A stretch of DNA of 18,780 nucleotides from Burkholderiaceae bacterium (lineage in GTDB: Bacteria > Pseudomonadota > Gammaproteobacteria > Burkholderiales > Burkholderiaceae), in the NCBI GenBank assembly GCA_030151165.1, contig JASLEM010000329.1, positions 1 to 18,780 of the forward strand. Direction: 5' to 3'. The notes under the pieces are model-generated. The model had not been told where the DNA came from. It ran no database searches and was given only the letters and a program-made list of their open reading frames with translations. The position numbers were made by a program, and so were the translations under genes. Positions 6,326 to 14,290 of this stretch are shown here, one piece after another; position 1 is the first letter of the stretch; each line of letters opens with the position of its first letter.

Positions 6326-6955
6326 ATGGAACCGCTGAAATCGCTTGTCGCGCAGCTCAATCGAACGAGGTTGGTGTACGCCTTCGGCGTGGGGACGATC
6401 GCCGTTCTTTCGGTGGCACTGGCCGGCGCCGTCTGGGTCATCTGGGCCCGGTTGCTGCCGCCGGTCGATGCGGCGAGCGTCGTCGTGGTCGCGGTGGCGA
6501 GCCCGTCGCCGGCGTCGGCGCCCGAGGCGGGCGGTCGAACGCAATGGCTGTCGGCGTTCTCGCCGGGCAAGGCCTGCGATGCCGCGTCGGGCCCCTTGCC
6601 GGCCGACATCGCGGCCGAGGTCAGGAAGATCCGCGACGCGGTGGACGCCGACGCCGGAGCGCCGAAGCTGGTGGTGGTGGGCGGCCACGATTGGCGGCCG
6701 CTTCTCGACCGGCGGCAGTTTCCCGACAACCGCAGCCTGGCCGCGGCGCGCGCGGCGTGTGTCGTGCGCCTGCTCAAGGAAGCCAACGCCGGCAGGCCGA
6801 TCGACGTGCAGCAGATCGTCCGCTACAACGAGTACGGCCGCGGCGCCAGCCGCGTGGACGTCGACGCCGATCGGCAAACGCAGGTGATCGTCATTCCTGG
6901 CGGGTCGTCCGGCGTCCCGCCGACGTCCGCCGCGAGCGTGGGCGGGCGGCCATGA
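6326..6955 (+). CDS. Single-pass membrane protein with degenerate OmpA/MotB-like domain
   Basis: A 209-aa protein and the first gene of a three-gene operon. Residues 1-15 are basic, 16-41 form one transmembrane helix (YAFGVGTIAVLSVALAGAVW), and an Ala/Pro/Val-rich linker follows. From about residue 113 the sequence has the order of an OmpA-like fold: KLVVVGGHDW for the first strand and GH motif, NRSLAAARAACVVRLL for the helix (cf. N-x-x-LS-x-x-RA), YNEYGRGASRVD, then DRQTQVIVI where the family has NRRVEIVI. Several peptidoglycan-binding residues appear changed. The topology would be N-in with the domain in the periplasm. ZorB of Zorya has a comparable TM plus OmpA-like layout, but no ZorA partner is visible. 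GGTGA (6316-6320) precedes the ATG at 6326. The stop overlaps the next start (ATGA), indicating translational coupling. Confidence 0.72.
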   Translation: MEPLKSLVAQLNRTRLVYAFGVGTIAVLSVALAGAVWVIWARLLPPVDAASVVVVAVASPSPASAPEAGGRTQWLSAFSPGKACDAASGPLPADIAAEVRKIRDAVDADAGAPKLVVVGGHDWRPLLDRRQFPDNRSLAAARAACVVRLLKEANAGRPIDVQQIVRYNEYGRGASRVDVDADRQTQVIVIPGGSSGVPPTSAASVGGRP

Positions 6956-9900
6956 AAGGGCTCCGATTCCATTCGTCGTGCCAGGCGCTTCTCCGGCCGG
7001 CGCGTGGCGTCCACCTGTTCCGGATCGTGTCCGACTCCGCGCCGTCCGATCCGCCCGCCGTGGCCATCCTGCACCGGGAACTCAAGCGCGAGCCGGGCGT
7101 CATACCCGGCCCGCGGTGCATTCTCTGCCTCGACGCCTCCGCGCAGTCGGAGGAGGCGCAATTCCTCAATTGGTCGTGGGAGCTGCTGTCGGCCGCGCCG
7201 CTCGGGCGCGCGAGCCGGCATGGCCTGCGCGCCGTCTTCGAAGCCGCGCAGCGGAGCATGAACGAGGCGATGGTGAGCCAGGCCGCGCTCCAGTTGCTGC
7301 AAGCGGAGGAACTGGCGCGGGTCTCGATCGTCGCGTTCGTGTTCACGGCGATCCTGGATCCGCGCGTGCAGCGCTTCCTCGACGAATTGCCGACCCATCT
7401 GCGGATCGCGATCGTCGCGCCGCACGACGTCTCGCTCGGCGAACTGCGGCGTGCCGTGCCGTCGGCCGACAGCCTCGCCAGGCTTCGACGCCAGGGCGAC
7501 GGATGGACCTTGGAGGCCGAACGACCGGGCGGCCCATGGTTCGAGCCGATCGAGGAGGTGCTGTCGAATCAGTTCCATCTCGACAAGCACAACATCGAAC
7601 GCTGGGAAGAATTGATTCTCTCGATGCATCTGAGAACGTTGCAGTCGTTCGCCCCGGATCTGAAAGCGATCGCCACCGCTATCAGTCACGACCGAAAACG
7701 CCCGGCCAGTCCCATCGACGGTAGTCGCGCGCTGATGTTGCTTCTCATCGGCGCCATCGACGTGGAGCGCATGCGCAAGATCCTCCAGCCCGGCAACTCG
7801 GAGCATCTCTACGAACTGCAGCACATCGACCGCGTCGCGCCGGAAAAGCAGGGCGGCGGCGCGACGTCTGCGCTCCGTCATCTCTTGAAGAGCTGTCTGG
7901 GTGGCGAGCCGCCCCTGGTGCTGGCATTCCGGGCGATGAACGATGTGTTCGATTTCCTGAACCTGGGCGCCGGGCGTGCCTTGTGCCTGATCTTCCTGGG
8001 GCCCGATGAGCCTGCGCGCGACAACTTCGGGGTGCGCACGGTCAAGATCAAGCACCTAGAGATGTTTCTCAAGCTGAACCTCGACGCATCGGGGCACGAC
8101 ATCTTCGACGAGCCTGCGGTCATCCGGAATCGTCTGGCCGCAGTGAAAGGGGTGACGCCGAAGACATGGCGTCTGTTGGGCGACTTGGCGACGCGCCACC
8201 CCGGCGATATGGCCCGCGAATGCTACGAGGAAGCCGTCCGCGCAGGAGGCCTCGAGGACGGCATGCCCGTCAATCACCGCATCGAGAGGCTCAAGGCGCG
8301 GATCGGGCTGTCGGCCGATCCGCCGCTCGATCTGGATCAGGAGCGCGCAAAGGATCCCTATCTCGCCCATGCCCTGCTGCAGGATTCCAACTGGGAATTG
8401 CTGCGGATTCGGTCGCTGATTCGCCGGAGGGAACTCAAGGGATTGCGGGACTGGATTTCGTCCCAGGAGCGTCCGCTGTCCCAGTCGACGCTCCACGTGA
8501 CCACCTGCGCGCTGTATCGGTGGTACTGGACCAACTATGCCGGCGACTCCAGAGAGAAGCAGCTTCTGGAAACAGGCGACGAGAACCTTCTGGCCTTGCG
8601 CATGGACGAGGCCGTCGTCACGGCGGCCTGGGCCGAATTGGTGTACGAGCTGGGGATCGCCGCCATCGGCCCTTTCGATCCCAACCTTCCCCGCAAGCCG
8701 AAGATCGTCGTCTCGTACAAGACGGGCGACGACAGCCAGCGGGTCCAAGCTTTGTGCGACCGCTTGAACAAGCACGGCTGCGATGCGTTCAACGACCAGG
8801 TGCTGGCGGCGCAGGCCGGCGTCTTCTGGTCGGAGGAGATCCTGCACCGTTTCCTGCTGGCCGATGTGTCGATCGCCGTGGTCACCGAGGACTATGCGAC
8901 ATCCGCATGGTGCCGCATCGAGCAGGAACTTCTGCGGGCGCGCGCCTCCGCCAGCGGCTCGCCGACCTCGTTCCAGGCCCTCTGGTTGAAGCTCGGCGGC
9001 GAGAAAGGCGATCTCTATCTCGGACGGACCGTGGGGATCGCGATCGCCCATCCGCCGGACTGGTCGAACGAGAAGGATCTGGACAGGATCGTCGAGCAGA
9101 TCTTCGCGGCGTTGACGCGCCAGCGGCGGCCGGCGATCGCGCAGGCCGGTCACGGCCTCGCACCGGCGGCGCTCGCAGCGGTCGGCACACGGGACGCGGG
9201 TGCGGCAGTGCGCCCCGGCGCGGCCAGGCAGTCTTTCGCCGAAGGGAACACGATGCAACCCACCCCAGGAACATTCTTCGTCGCATGGGACGACCGCAAC
9301 GGCGAGGACATCGTCTGGGGCGAGGCGTTCTCCGCGCGTCTCGAGGTCGCCTTCAAGGAGTTGGCCGGGCCGCGACTGTCGTTGCAGGACTGCGAGGTGC
9401 AGCGCATCTCGGGCTTCGAGCAATTGCCGGCGAGCGAGGCGCTCGGCGGAACCTCCGTGCTGTTCGTCGTGATGCCGGGGCATTCGCCCGGATTCACCGA
9501 CGAAGCGAAGGCCCGGCTCGACGCGCTGCTGCGCCACAACAGCGGCGCGCGGGACAGCCTGTGGGAAGGACGGGTGATCCCGATCTCGCCGCATGCGGAC
9601 CGGCTGCCGCCGGCCGCGCCGCTCGAGCAGTTGAAGGGGATGCTCCTCGCCTCTCTCGAACCGACCGAAGTGGCGAAGGCCGCGCGGGCGGCGCTGATCA
9701 ATGCGTCGCTCATGCTCTCCAGCCAGACGCAGGGCGCGCTGTTCATCTCGTACTCGCACCGGGACGGCCTGGCGATGGCGGATCTCCTCGACCGGGAATT
9801 GCGCGCGCGCGGGCTGCGCGTCTTCCTCGATCGTGCCCTCGACCGCGAAGAGCAGGTCGCCATCGCGCCGGGCAGCCAGCCGCAGCAGGTCATCGAGCGG

Positions 9901-10563
9901 GCCATCCGCTCGCACGGGTTCGTGCTGCTGCTGGACACGGCCGCGGCGGAGAAGTCCGCCTGGGTGCGCGAGGAGATGAAGATCGCGATCGGGCACCTGC
10001 TGCCCCTCCTGCCGATCGTCGTTCCCTCCGGCGACGAGTCGGCGCCGGGGCTGCCCCTCGGCGGGCGATTCCGCGCGGTGCGCGACCTCGGGCGCGAGGT
10101 GCGCGTGCGCGACGAGGCGGAACTGCTCGAGAAGATCGACGAGATCGAGAAGCAGGTGGTCGACATGCTGCTGGATCACGCGCGCAGCCGCCGCAGGCTC
10201 GTCCATGCCAGCCAGGTCCGCTTCGAGAGCCTGAAGTTCCAGTGGTCGCCGCTGGAGGCGGCGCGCCTGCACTACCAGGTCGAGCGCGCGCAGCCGCTGC
10301 CCAAGAACGCGGGCTTCATCAAGCGCTTCGTGGTCGGCTGCTCGCCGTACCCGCGCCTGATCGCCCTGGTCGCGGATCCGCTGCGCCGATACTTCGAGGC
10401 GGGCGAGGAGCCGGGCGGCGCGAGGCGGCTGTCGTACGCGGCGCCCATCCTCGTGCACGGCGGCGTCGAGACCGTCGACGACCTGGAGCTCCTGAGCGAG
10501 CGGCTGGACAATCTCACCGTCCTGCGGCCGCACGAGATCACCGAAGACAACCTGCCGCGCTGA
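6952..10563 (+). CDS. Large protein with two TIR domains and a third TIR-like segment
   Basis: A 1203-aa protein. Residues 1 to about 580 match no family I recognise; they are mostly helical and Leu/Arg-rich. TIR-1 begins at residue 584 (KIVVSYKTGDD) and has SAWCRIE with Glu657 in the WCxxE position used by TIR NADases. Residues about 700-765 look like a linker. A TIR-like segment follows (TFFVAWDDRNGED at about 773, SVLFVVMPGHSPGF) without the catalytic motif. TIR-2 begins at 928 (GALFISYSHRDG) and has SAWVREE with Glu1008. Residues 1070-1203 are unrecognised. Family knowledge says bacterial TIR domains cleave NAD+ or convert it to cyclic ADP-ribose signals; activity here is inferred. The ATG at 6952 overlaps the previous stop, and the next gene starts 3 bp after this one ends. 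By eye the N-terminal half is slightly less GC-rich than neighbouring genes. Confidence 0.88.
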   Translation: MKGLRFHSSCQALLRPARGVHLFRIVSDSAPSDPPAVAILHRELKREPGVIPGPRCILCLDASAQSEEAQFLNWSWELLSAAPLGRASRHGLRAVFEAAQRSMNEAMVSQAALQLLQAEELARVSIVAFVFTAILDPRVQRFLDELPTHLRIAIVAPHDVSLGELRRAVPSADSLARLRRQGDGWTLEAERPGGPWFEPIEEVLSNQFHLDKHNIERWEELILSMHLRTLQSFAPDLKAIATAISHDRKRPASPIDGSRALMLLLIGAIDVERMRKILQPGNSEHLYELQHIDRVAPEKQGGGATSALRHLLKSCLGGEPPLVLAFRAMNDVFDFLNLGAGRALCLIFLGPDEPARDNFGVRTVKIKHLEMFLKLNLDASGHDIFDEPAVIRNRLAAVKGVTPKTWRLLGDLATRHPGDMARECYEEAVRAGGLEDGMPVNHRIERLKARIGLSADPPLDLDQERAKDPYLAHALLQDSNWELLRIRSLIRRRELKGLRDWISSQERPLSQSTLHVTTCALYRWYWTNYAGDSREKQLLETGDENLLALRMDEAVVTAAWAELVYELGIAAIGPFDPNLPRKPKIVVSYKTGDDSQRVQALCDRLNKHGCDAFNDQVLAAQAGVFWSEEILHRFLLADVSIAVVTEDYATSAWCRIEQELLRARASASGSPTSFQALWLKLGGEKGDLYLGRTVGIAIAHPPDWSNEKDLDRIVEQIFAALTRQRRPAIAQAGHGLAPAALAAVGTRDAGAAVRPGAARQSFAEGNTMQPTPGTFFVAWDDRNGEDIVWGEAFSARLEVAFKELAGPRLSLQDCEVQRISGFEQLPASEALGGTSVLFVVMPGHSPGFTDEAKARLDALLRHNSGARDSLWEGRVIPISPHADRLPPAAPLEQLKGMLLASLEPTEVAKAARAALINASLMLSSQTQGALFISYSHRDGLAMADLLDRELRARGLRVFLDRALDREEQVAIAPGSQPQQVIERAIRSHGFVLLLDTAAAEKSAWVREEMKIAIGHLLPLLPIVVPSGDESAPGLPLGGRFRAVRDLGREVRVRDEAELLEKIDEIEKQVVDMLLDHARSRRRLVHASQVRFESLKFQWSPLEAARLHYQVERAQPLPKNAGFIKRFVVGCSPYPRLIALVADPLRRYFEAGEEPGGARRLSYAAPILVHGGVETVDDLELLSERLDNLTVLRPHEITEDNLPR
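9241..9255 (+). promoter_or_regulatory. Internal ribosome site and ATG at a domain boundary in the TIR gene
   Basis: GAAGGGAA at 9241-9248 lies four bases before an in-frame ATG at 9253 (Met768). It falls exactly between the low-complexity linker after TIR-1 and the start of the TIR-like segment. Initiation here would give a separate 436-aa product with the TIR-like segment and TIR-2. It may instead be the trace of an ancient gene fusion. Confidence 0.4.
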
Positions 10564-10566
10564 GCC

Positions 10567-11769
10567 ATGACCACGACCACGATCGAACCGGGCCGCGAAT
10601 CCCGTGCCGCGAAGAGGCCGGAAGGCCGGGATGAGCTCAAGGGCCTGTGCGTCGCCTTGTCGGGGGCGATTCCCGAGCCGGAGCAGCTCGCCGAGCACGG
10701 CTGGAGCGAACTCGACATCCGCACCGTGGTGTCGTACCTCGTCGACGCCGTGCTGCGACAGGGCGGCACCCTCGTCCACGGCAGCCACCCGACCTACCAG
10801 GTGCTGATCCAGGCCGCGGCGCGCTTGCTGGCCGTCCAGGCCGACGGGGAGCCGGCCGCGAAGCGCGTCCACATGCTCGTCGTCGGGCCGCACGTGACGC
10901 GCGAGGAGGTGCAGGCGCTGCACCGGGAGCACGGCTCGTACGCGCTCGTGGAGGTCATCGGGCCCTGCCGCGAGAGCGACTGGAGCGAGCACCACGCGCG
11001 CAGCCTGCAGCACGCCTGGCTGCAGATCATGCGCGAGCGGATGGCCGACCTCGCCGACGCGCTCGTGTGCGTCGGCGGCAAGGGCGTGCGCCCCGACGTG
11101 CCCCGGCCCGGTGTCGCCGCCGAGGCGGAACTGGTCTCGCTCGCCCGCAAGCCGGTGTTCTTCGCCGCGGCCTTCGGCGGATACACCCGGCAGGTATCGT
11201 CCGACGCCGCGGAACCGGCGCGGAAGAAGGTGCCGAACGGCCTGAGCGAGACGGAGAACGCCGAGCTGGGCCAGGAAGAGAACCCGTTCACCGCCGTCGC
11301 CCTCATCCTCCGGGGGCTGCGCAACATCCAGGGAGCCAAGATGGAAAACAAGCGCAAGCACCTCGACATGATCCAGGCCATCGTGTCGCGCCTGGCGGGC
11401 AATTCGTTCATGTTGAAGGGATGGAGCGTCACGCTGGTCTCGGCGCTGTTCGCCTTCGCCGCCAAGGATTCGCGGCCGGCCTTCGTTCTGCTGGCCCTGT
11501 TCCCGGCCCTTGTCTTCTGGTGCCTCGACGGCTATTTCCTGCAGCAGGAGCGCACCTTCCGGGCGTTGTTCGACGTCGTGCGACGCAAGAGCGAAACGGA
11601 GATCGACTACTCGATGAACCCGCAGCAGATCGGCGGCGAGGCGCCGAGTTGGGAAGGCGCCCTGTTCTCGAAGACGATCCTGCTGTTCCACGGCGCTGTG
11701 CTGGCCGTGATCGTCGTCGTCGCAGGGGCCCTGTGCAGCGACAGCGTGAGGCAGTTCCTGTCGCATTGA
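10567..11769 (+). CDS. SLOG-domain protein with C-terminal three-TM module
   Basis: A 400-aa protein and the last gene of the TIR operon, starting 3 bp after the TIR stop. Residues about 26-200 look like a SLOG (Smf/DprA-LOG-like Rossmann) domain: LCVALSGAIPEPEQL, QGGTLVHGSHPTYQVLIQAA, MLVVGPHV and ADALVCVGGKGVRPDVP supply the strand-plus-glycine motifs that bind nucleotide-type ligands. Residues 205-258 are a charged linker. From Met259 (MENKRKHLDMIQAIVSRLA) begins a membrane module with helices near 285-300, 304-322 and 370-388. That module resembles a small membrane protein often seen on its own in bacteria. By analogy with Thoeris, where the SLOG of ThsA senses a TIR-made ADP-ribose signal, this protein could sense the product of the upstream TIR protein and damage or depolarise the membrane. 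That role is inference. Confidence 0.78.
   Translation: MTTTTIEPGRESRAAKRPEGRDELKGLCVALSGAIPEPEQLAEHGWSELDIRTVVSYLVDAVLRQGGTLVHGSHPTYQVLIQAAARLLAVQADGEPAAKRVHMLVVGPHVTREEVQALHREHGSYALVEVIGPCRESDWSEHHARSLQHAWLQIMRERMADLADALVCVGGKGVRPDVPRPGVAAEAELVSLARKPVFFAAAFGGYTRQVSSDAAEPARKKVPNGLSETENAELGQEENPFTAVALILRGLRNIQGAKMENKRKHLDMIQAIVSRLAGNSFMLKGWSVTLVSALFAFAAKDSRPAFVLLALFPALVFWCLDGYFLQQERTFRALFDVVRRKSETEIDYSMNPQQIGGEAPSWEGALFSKTILLFHGAVLAVIVVVAGALCSDSVRQFLSH
11331..11343 (+). promoter_or_regulatory. Internal ribosome site and ATG before the membrane module of the SLOG gene
   Basis: GGGAG (11331-11335) lies five bases before the in-frame ATG at 11341 (Met259). The codon falls at the junction of the linker and the three-TM module. 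A product started here would be 142 aa and consist of the membrane module alone, similar to free-standing relatives of this module. Confidence 0.42.
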
Positions 11770-11893
11770 GTCGCGACCGTCCGTCGCATCGCCCGTCGAT
11801 TCACGCCGCTCATTCGCGCTCCGTCGCGCCTCCGCTGCGCGGCGGGCGGCCGCTTCGCAGAATCGGGCCATTCCAGCCCACTTCGAGGTCGCC

Positions 11894-12472
11894 ATGCCCG
11901 CCACGCCCCCGCCATCCGCCATCCAGGCCAGCCGCGCGATCGGCGCCATGTTCATGTCCTTCTTCGGGACGATGTGGCTCGCAGGCGCCGACGCCATCGC
12001 CCGCCACGGCGGCGACTGGCTGCTCGTCCCCATCGCTGTCGCCGGCGCGGCCGTGTTCGTCACCGCCTGGCGCCGCTGGCACACCCACCGCGCCGCCAAG
12101 GCCGAATTCGACGCCACCCCGCGCGCGCGCCACATCGCCCGCGTGTTCAACATCGTCAACGCCGGCCAATGGATCGTCATCGTCGTGCTCGCCAACGTGC
12201 TGCGCAACGTCGGCCTCGACGACTGGGTGCTGGCCATGGTGATGGCCGTCGTCGGGTTGCACTTCCTGCCGCTGGCGAAGGTGATGAGGTATCCGGCGCA
12301 CTACGTGAGCGGCATCGCGCTGCTGCTGATCGCGGCGGCGTATCCGTTCCTCGCCGTCGGCGGGCCGCAGAGTGCGGTCGGGCCGGTGGGGGCGGGGGTG
12401 GTGCTCTGGGGGAGTGCGGTGTATGCGCTGATTTCCGCGGCGGGGGTGGGGAAGCGTGTGCAGGTCGCGTGA
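11894..12472 (+). CDS. Integral membrane protein of unknown function
   Basis: A 192-aa hydrophobic protein with about five or six transmembrane helices: around 15-32 (AIGAMFMSFFGTMWLAG), 42-58, 88-103 (WIVIVVLANVL), 110-124, 137-152 and 160-182. Basic residues between helices 2 and 3 (WRRWHTHRAAKAEF) mark a cytoplasmic loop. I cannot assign a family; the length and topology are those of small uncharacterised inner-membrane proteins. The ATG at 11894 has GAGG (11885-11888) five bases upstream. It lies 124 bp after the SLOG gene on the same strand, far enough that it may be a separate transcription unit. Nothing ties it to the TIR system. Confidence 0.75.
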   Translation: MPATPPPSAIQASRAIGAMFMSFFGTMWLAGADAIARHGGDWLLVPIAVAGAAVFVTAWRRWHTHRAAKAEFDATPRARHIARVFNIVNAGQWIVIVVLANVLRNVGLDDWVLAMVMAVVGLHFLPLAKVMRYPAHYVSGIALLLIAAAYPFLAVGGPQSAVGPVGAGVVLWGSAVYALISAAGVGKRVQVA

Positions 12473-12715
12473 GTGCTCGTTGCCGACGTCGGGGTCGAGT
12501 CGCAAGAGGCTTGGTTCCTGCGCCCGGATATCGATCGCTTCCTGTCGACGTGCATTTCTTGTCGCCGACGCGCTTCTTGCAAGCCGCGGGGCGACGATCG
12601 CGCCGAACTGCGTGCCATAGTCGTCGGCTGCATCCTGGTGCGAGCCCGCCTCGGACGTCCGACTGAGAAGGTCGTCCGGGTGCTTGCATGAGGTCTTTTT
12701 CTTCGCGGAGCAGCC

Positions 12716-14239
12716 ATGGATCGCGCAGGCGAGATGAATCCATTCGACGACGACATCAAGGCGCTTCACCGCACGGCCGAGGAAGGTGGCGGCGGCGCAC
12801 AGGCCGAGATCGAGGAAGCGATCGGGCGATTGAGACGTGCAGGCGATCCCTCGCGCGTCGCCTGGGCGCTGCCCGCGCTGGCGCGGGCGCTCGCGTTCAA
12901 CGAACGCTTCGATGAAGCCGACGCCGCCGCGAAGGAAGCGCTCGTCTATTTCCGGATCCATGGCTGCGTGCCGGGCCAGGCGCTCGCGCTGAACGCGCAA
13001 GCGGTGGGATTCACGCTGAAGGGAATGCCGGCGCGCACGCTCGAACTGGCCGGGCGAGCGATGGTTCTCGCACGAACGACGGGCGATCTCGAGCTGTGCC
13101 TGCGCGTCGCCAATACCCTGGGGGGTGGGCTGATCGACATCGGGCGGTTCGAGGACGCTGTCGATGCGCTGGAGGAGGGCCTGTCCGCGGCGCGTGCCCT
13201 GCCCGAACAGACCATCACGAATCGTGTGCGCGCGAACCTGGCCTGCGCGCTCGCGCGCTGGGCGATGCAGGCGCATGACGCCGGCGAGCCGGAAGCGCGT
13301 TGGCGCCCGCACGCCGTGCGGGTCACGGAGATCGCGCCGCTCGTCATGGCGCAATGGCGGCGGCAGGGCCTGATGGGCTTGCTGGAGCCGGTCACGGACG
13401 AACTCGCGAGTGCCTTCGTCCTGCTGGGCGACGTCGAACAGGCGCATGCCCTTCTCGACGAAGGCGAGCGGATGCGCGTTCCCGGCGCGCGCCTTTATTC
13501 GATCGCCTACGTCTATTGCGTCCGGGCTCGCGCCTGGCTGCGCGCGAACGATCCGGCTCGCGCCCTCGAGGCGATCGCGCAGGGCCGCGCCATCGCCGAC
13601 GTTCGCGTCAAGAGCGTGCACATGGCCGAACTCGCTCGACTCGAGTCCGTCGCGCATGAGATCCGGGGGGACCTGAAGGCGGCCTTGGACGCCTACAAGC
13701 GCTTTCACTCGTTGCGCGAACGGGCCGTCGTCGGGCAGGTGCAGCGGCTGCAGCTGGAGGCCCGCCACGACCCGTTGACCGGCCTTGCGAACCGGCGCCG
13801 CTTCGACGAATTCGTCGTCGGCATGTTGCCTCGCGCCAGCGTCGATCGCCCGATGTCGCTGTTGCTGATCGATCTCGACCACTTCAAGACGATCAACGAT
13901 CGCTACAGCCACCTCGTCGGGGACGCCGCCCTGCGCTGGGTGGCGTTGCAGATGGAAGGGGTGTGCCGACAGAACGATCTCCCGGTGCGACTCGGGGGCG
14001 ACGAGTTTGCGATCGTGCTCGAAGCGCCCCTGGAGATCGCGCGACAAGTCGCCGAGCGGTTGCGCACCGCGGTCGCGGCGCATGCCACCGAATTGCCTCG
14101 CGAAGTGAAGGTCGGGCTCAGTGTCGGGATCGCGGAGGCCACCGCGCCGTGCGAGCCGCAGCACTTGCTGGCGCGTGCCGATGGCGCGCTGTACGCCGCC
14201 AAGACCGCGGGGCGGGATCGCGCTTCCATCGCCGCTTGA
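12716..14239 (+). CDS. TPR-repeat diguanylate cyclase (GGDEF)
   Basis: A 507-aa cytosolic protein predicted to make cyclic di-GMP from two GTP. Residues about 25-335 are helical hairpins of TPR type (AWALPALARALAFNERFDEADAAA, NTLGGGLIDIGRFEDAVDALEEGL, AFVLLGDVEQAHALLDEGERM), probably a protein-binding sensor. Residues about 348-505 are the GGDEF domain: ARHDPLTGLANRRRFDEF, the metal-binding LLIDLDHFKTINDRYSH, and GGDEF itself at 427-431. RQND at 418-421 lies five residues before it, which is the RxxD inhibitory site, so product feedback is likely. There is no EAL domain, signal peptide or TM segment. GGAG (12707-12710) sits five bases before the ATG at 12716; a Met at 12734 is less well supported. 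The stop lies in the first copy of a 10-bp tandem repeat. Confidence 0.93.
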   Translation: MDRAGEMNPFDDDIKALHRTAEEGGGGAQAEIEEAIGRLRRAGDPSRVAWALPALARALAFNERFDEADAAAKEALVYFRIHGCVPGQALALNAQAVGFTLKGMPARTLELAGRAMVLARTTGDLELCLRVANTLGGGLIDIGRFEDAVDALEEGLSAARALPEQTITNRVRANLACALARWAMQAHDAGEPEARWRPHAVRVTEIAPLVMAQWRRQGLMGLLEPVTDELASAFVLLGDVEQAHALLDEGERMRVPGARLYSIAYVYCVRARAWLRANDPARALEAIAQGRAIADVRVKSVHMAELARLESVAHEIRGDLKAALDAYKRFHSLRERAVVGQVQRLQLEARHDPLTGLANRRRFDEFVVGMLPRASVDRPMSLLLIDLDHFKTINDRYSHLVGDAALRWVALQMEGVCRQNDLPVRLGGDEFAIVLEAPLEIARQVAERLRTAVAAHATELPREVKVGLSVGIAEATAPCEPQHLLARADGALYAAKTAGRDRASIAA

Positions 14240-14290
14240 GGCCGCTTGAGGCCGCTTGAGGCCGCTTGAGGCCGCTTGAGGCCGGTCGAG
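14231..14290 (+). repeat. 10-bp tandem repeat at the end of the GGDEF gene
   Basis: GCCGCTTGAG is repeated five times without error (14231-14280), and a sixth copy, GCCGGTCGAG, has two changes. The first copy supplies the last two Ala codons and the TGA stop of the cyclase gene, so copy-number change would leave the protein intact and alter only the 3' spacer. There is no dyad in the unit. It looks like a slippage-prone minisatellite. Confidence 0.9.

Noticed and set aside
8056..12237. A 1393-codon open frame on the minus strand across the TIR and SLOG genes.
   Set aside because: It is antisense to genes with clear TIR and SLOG motifs. Long antisense frames arise easily in DNA of this GC content. 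Its translation is Arg/Ala/Gln/His-rich with no domain.
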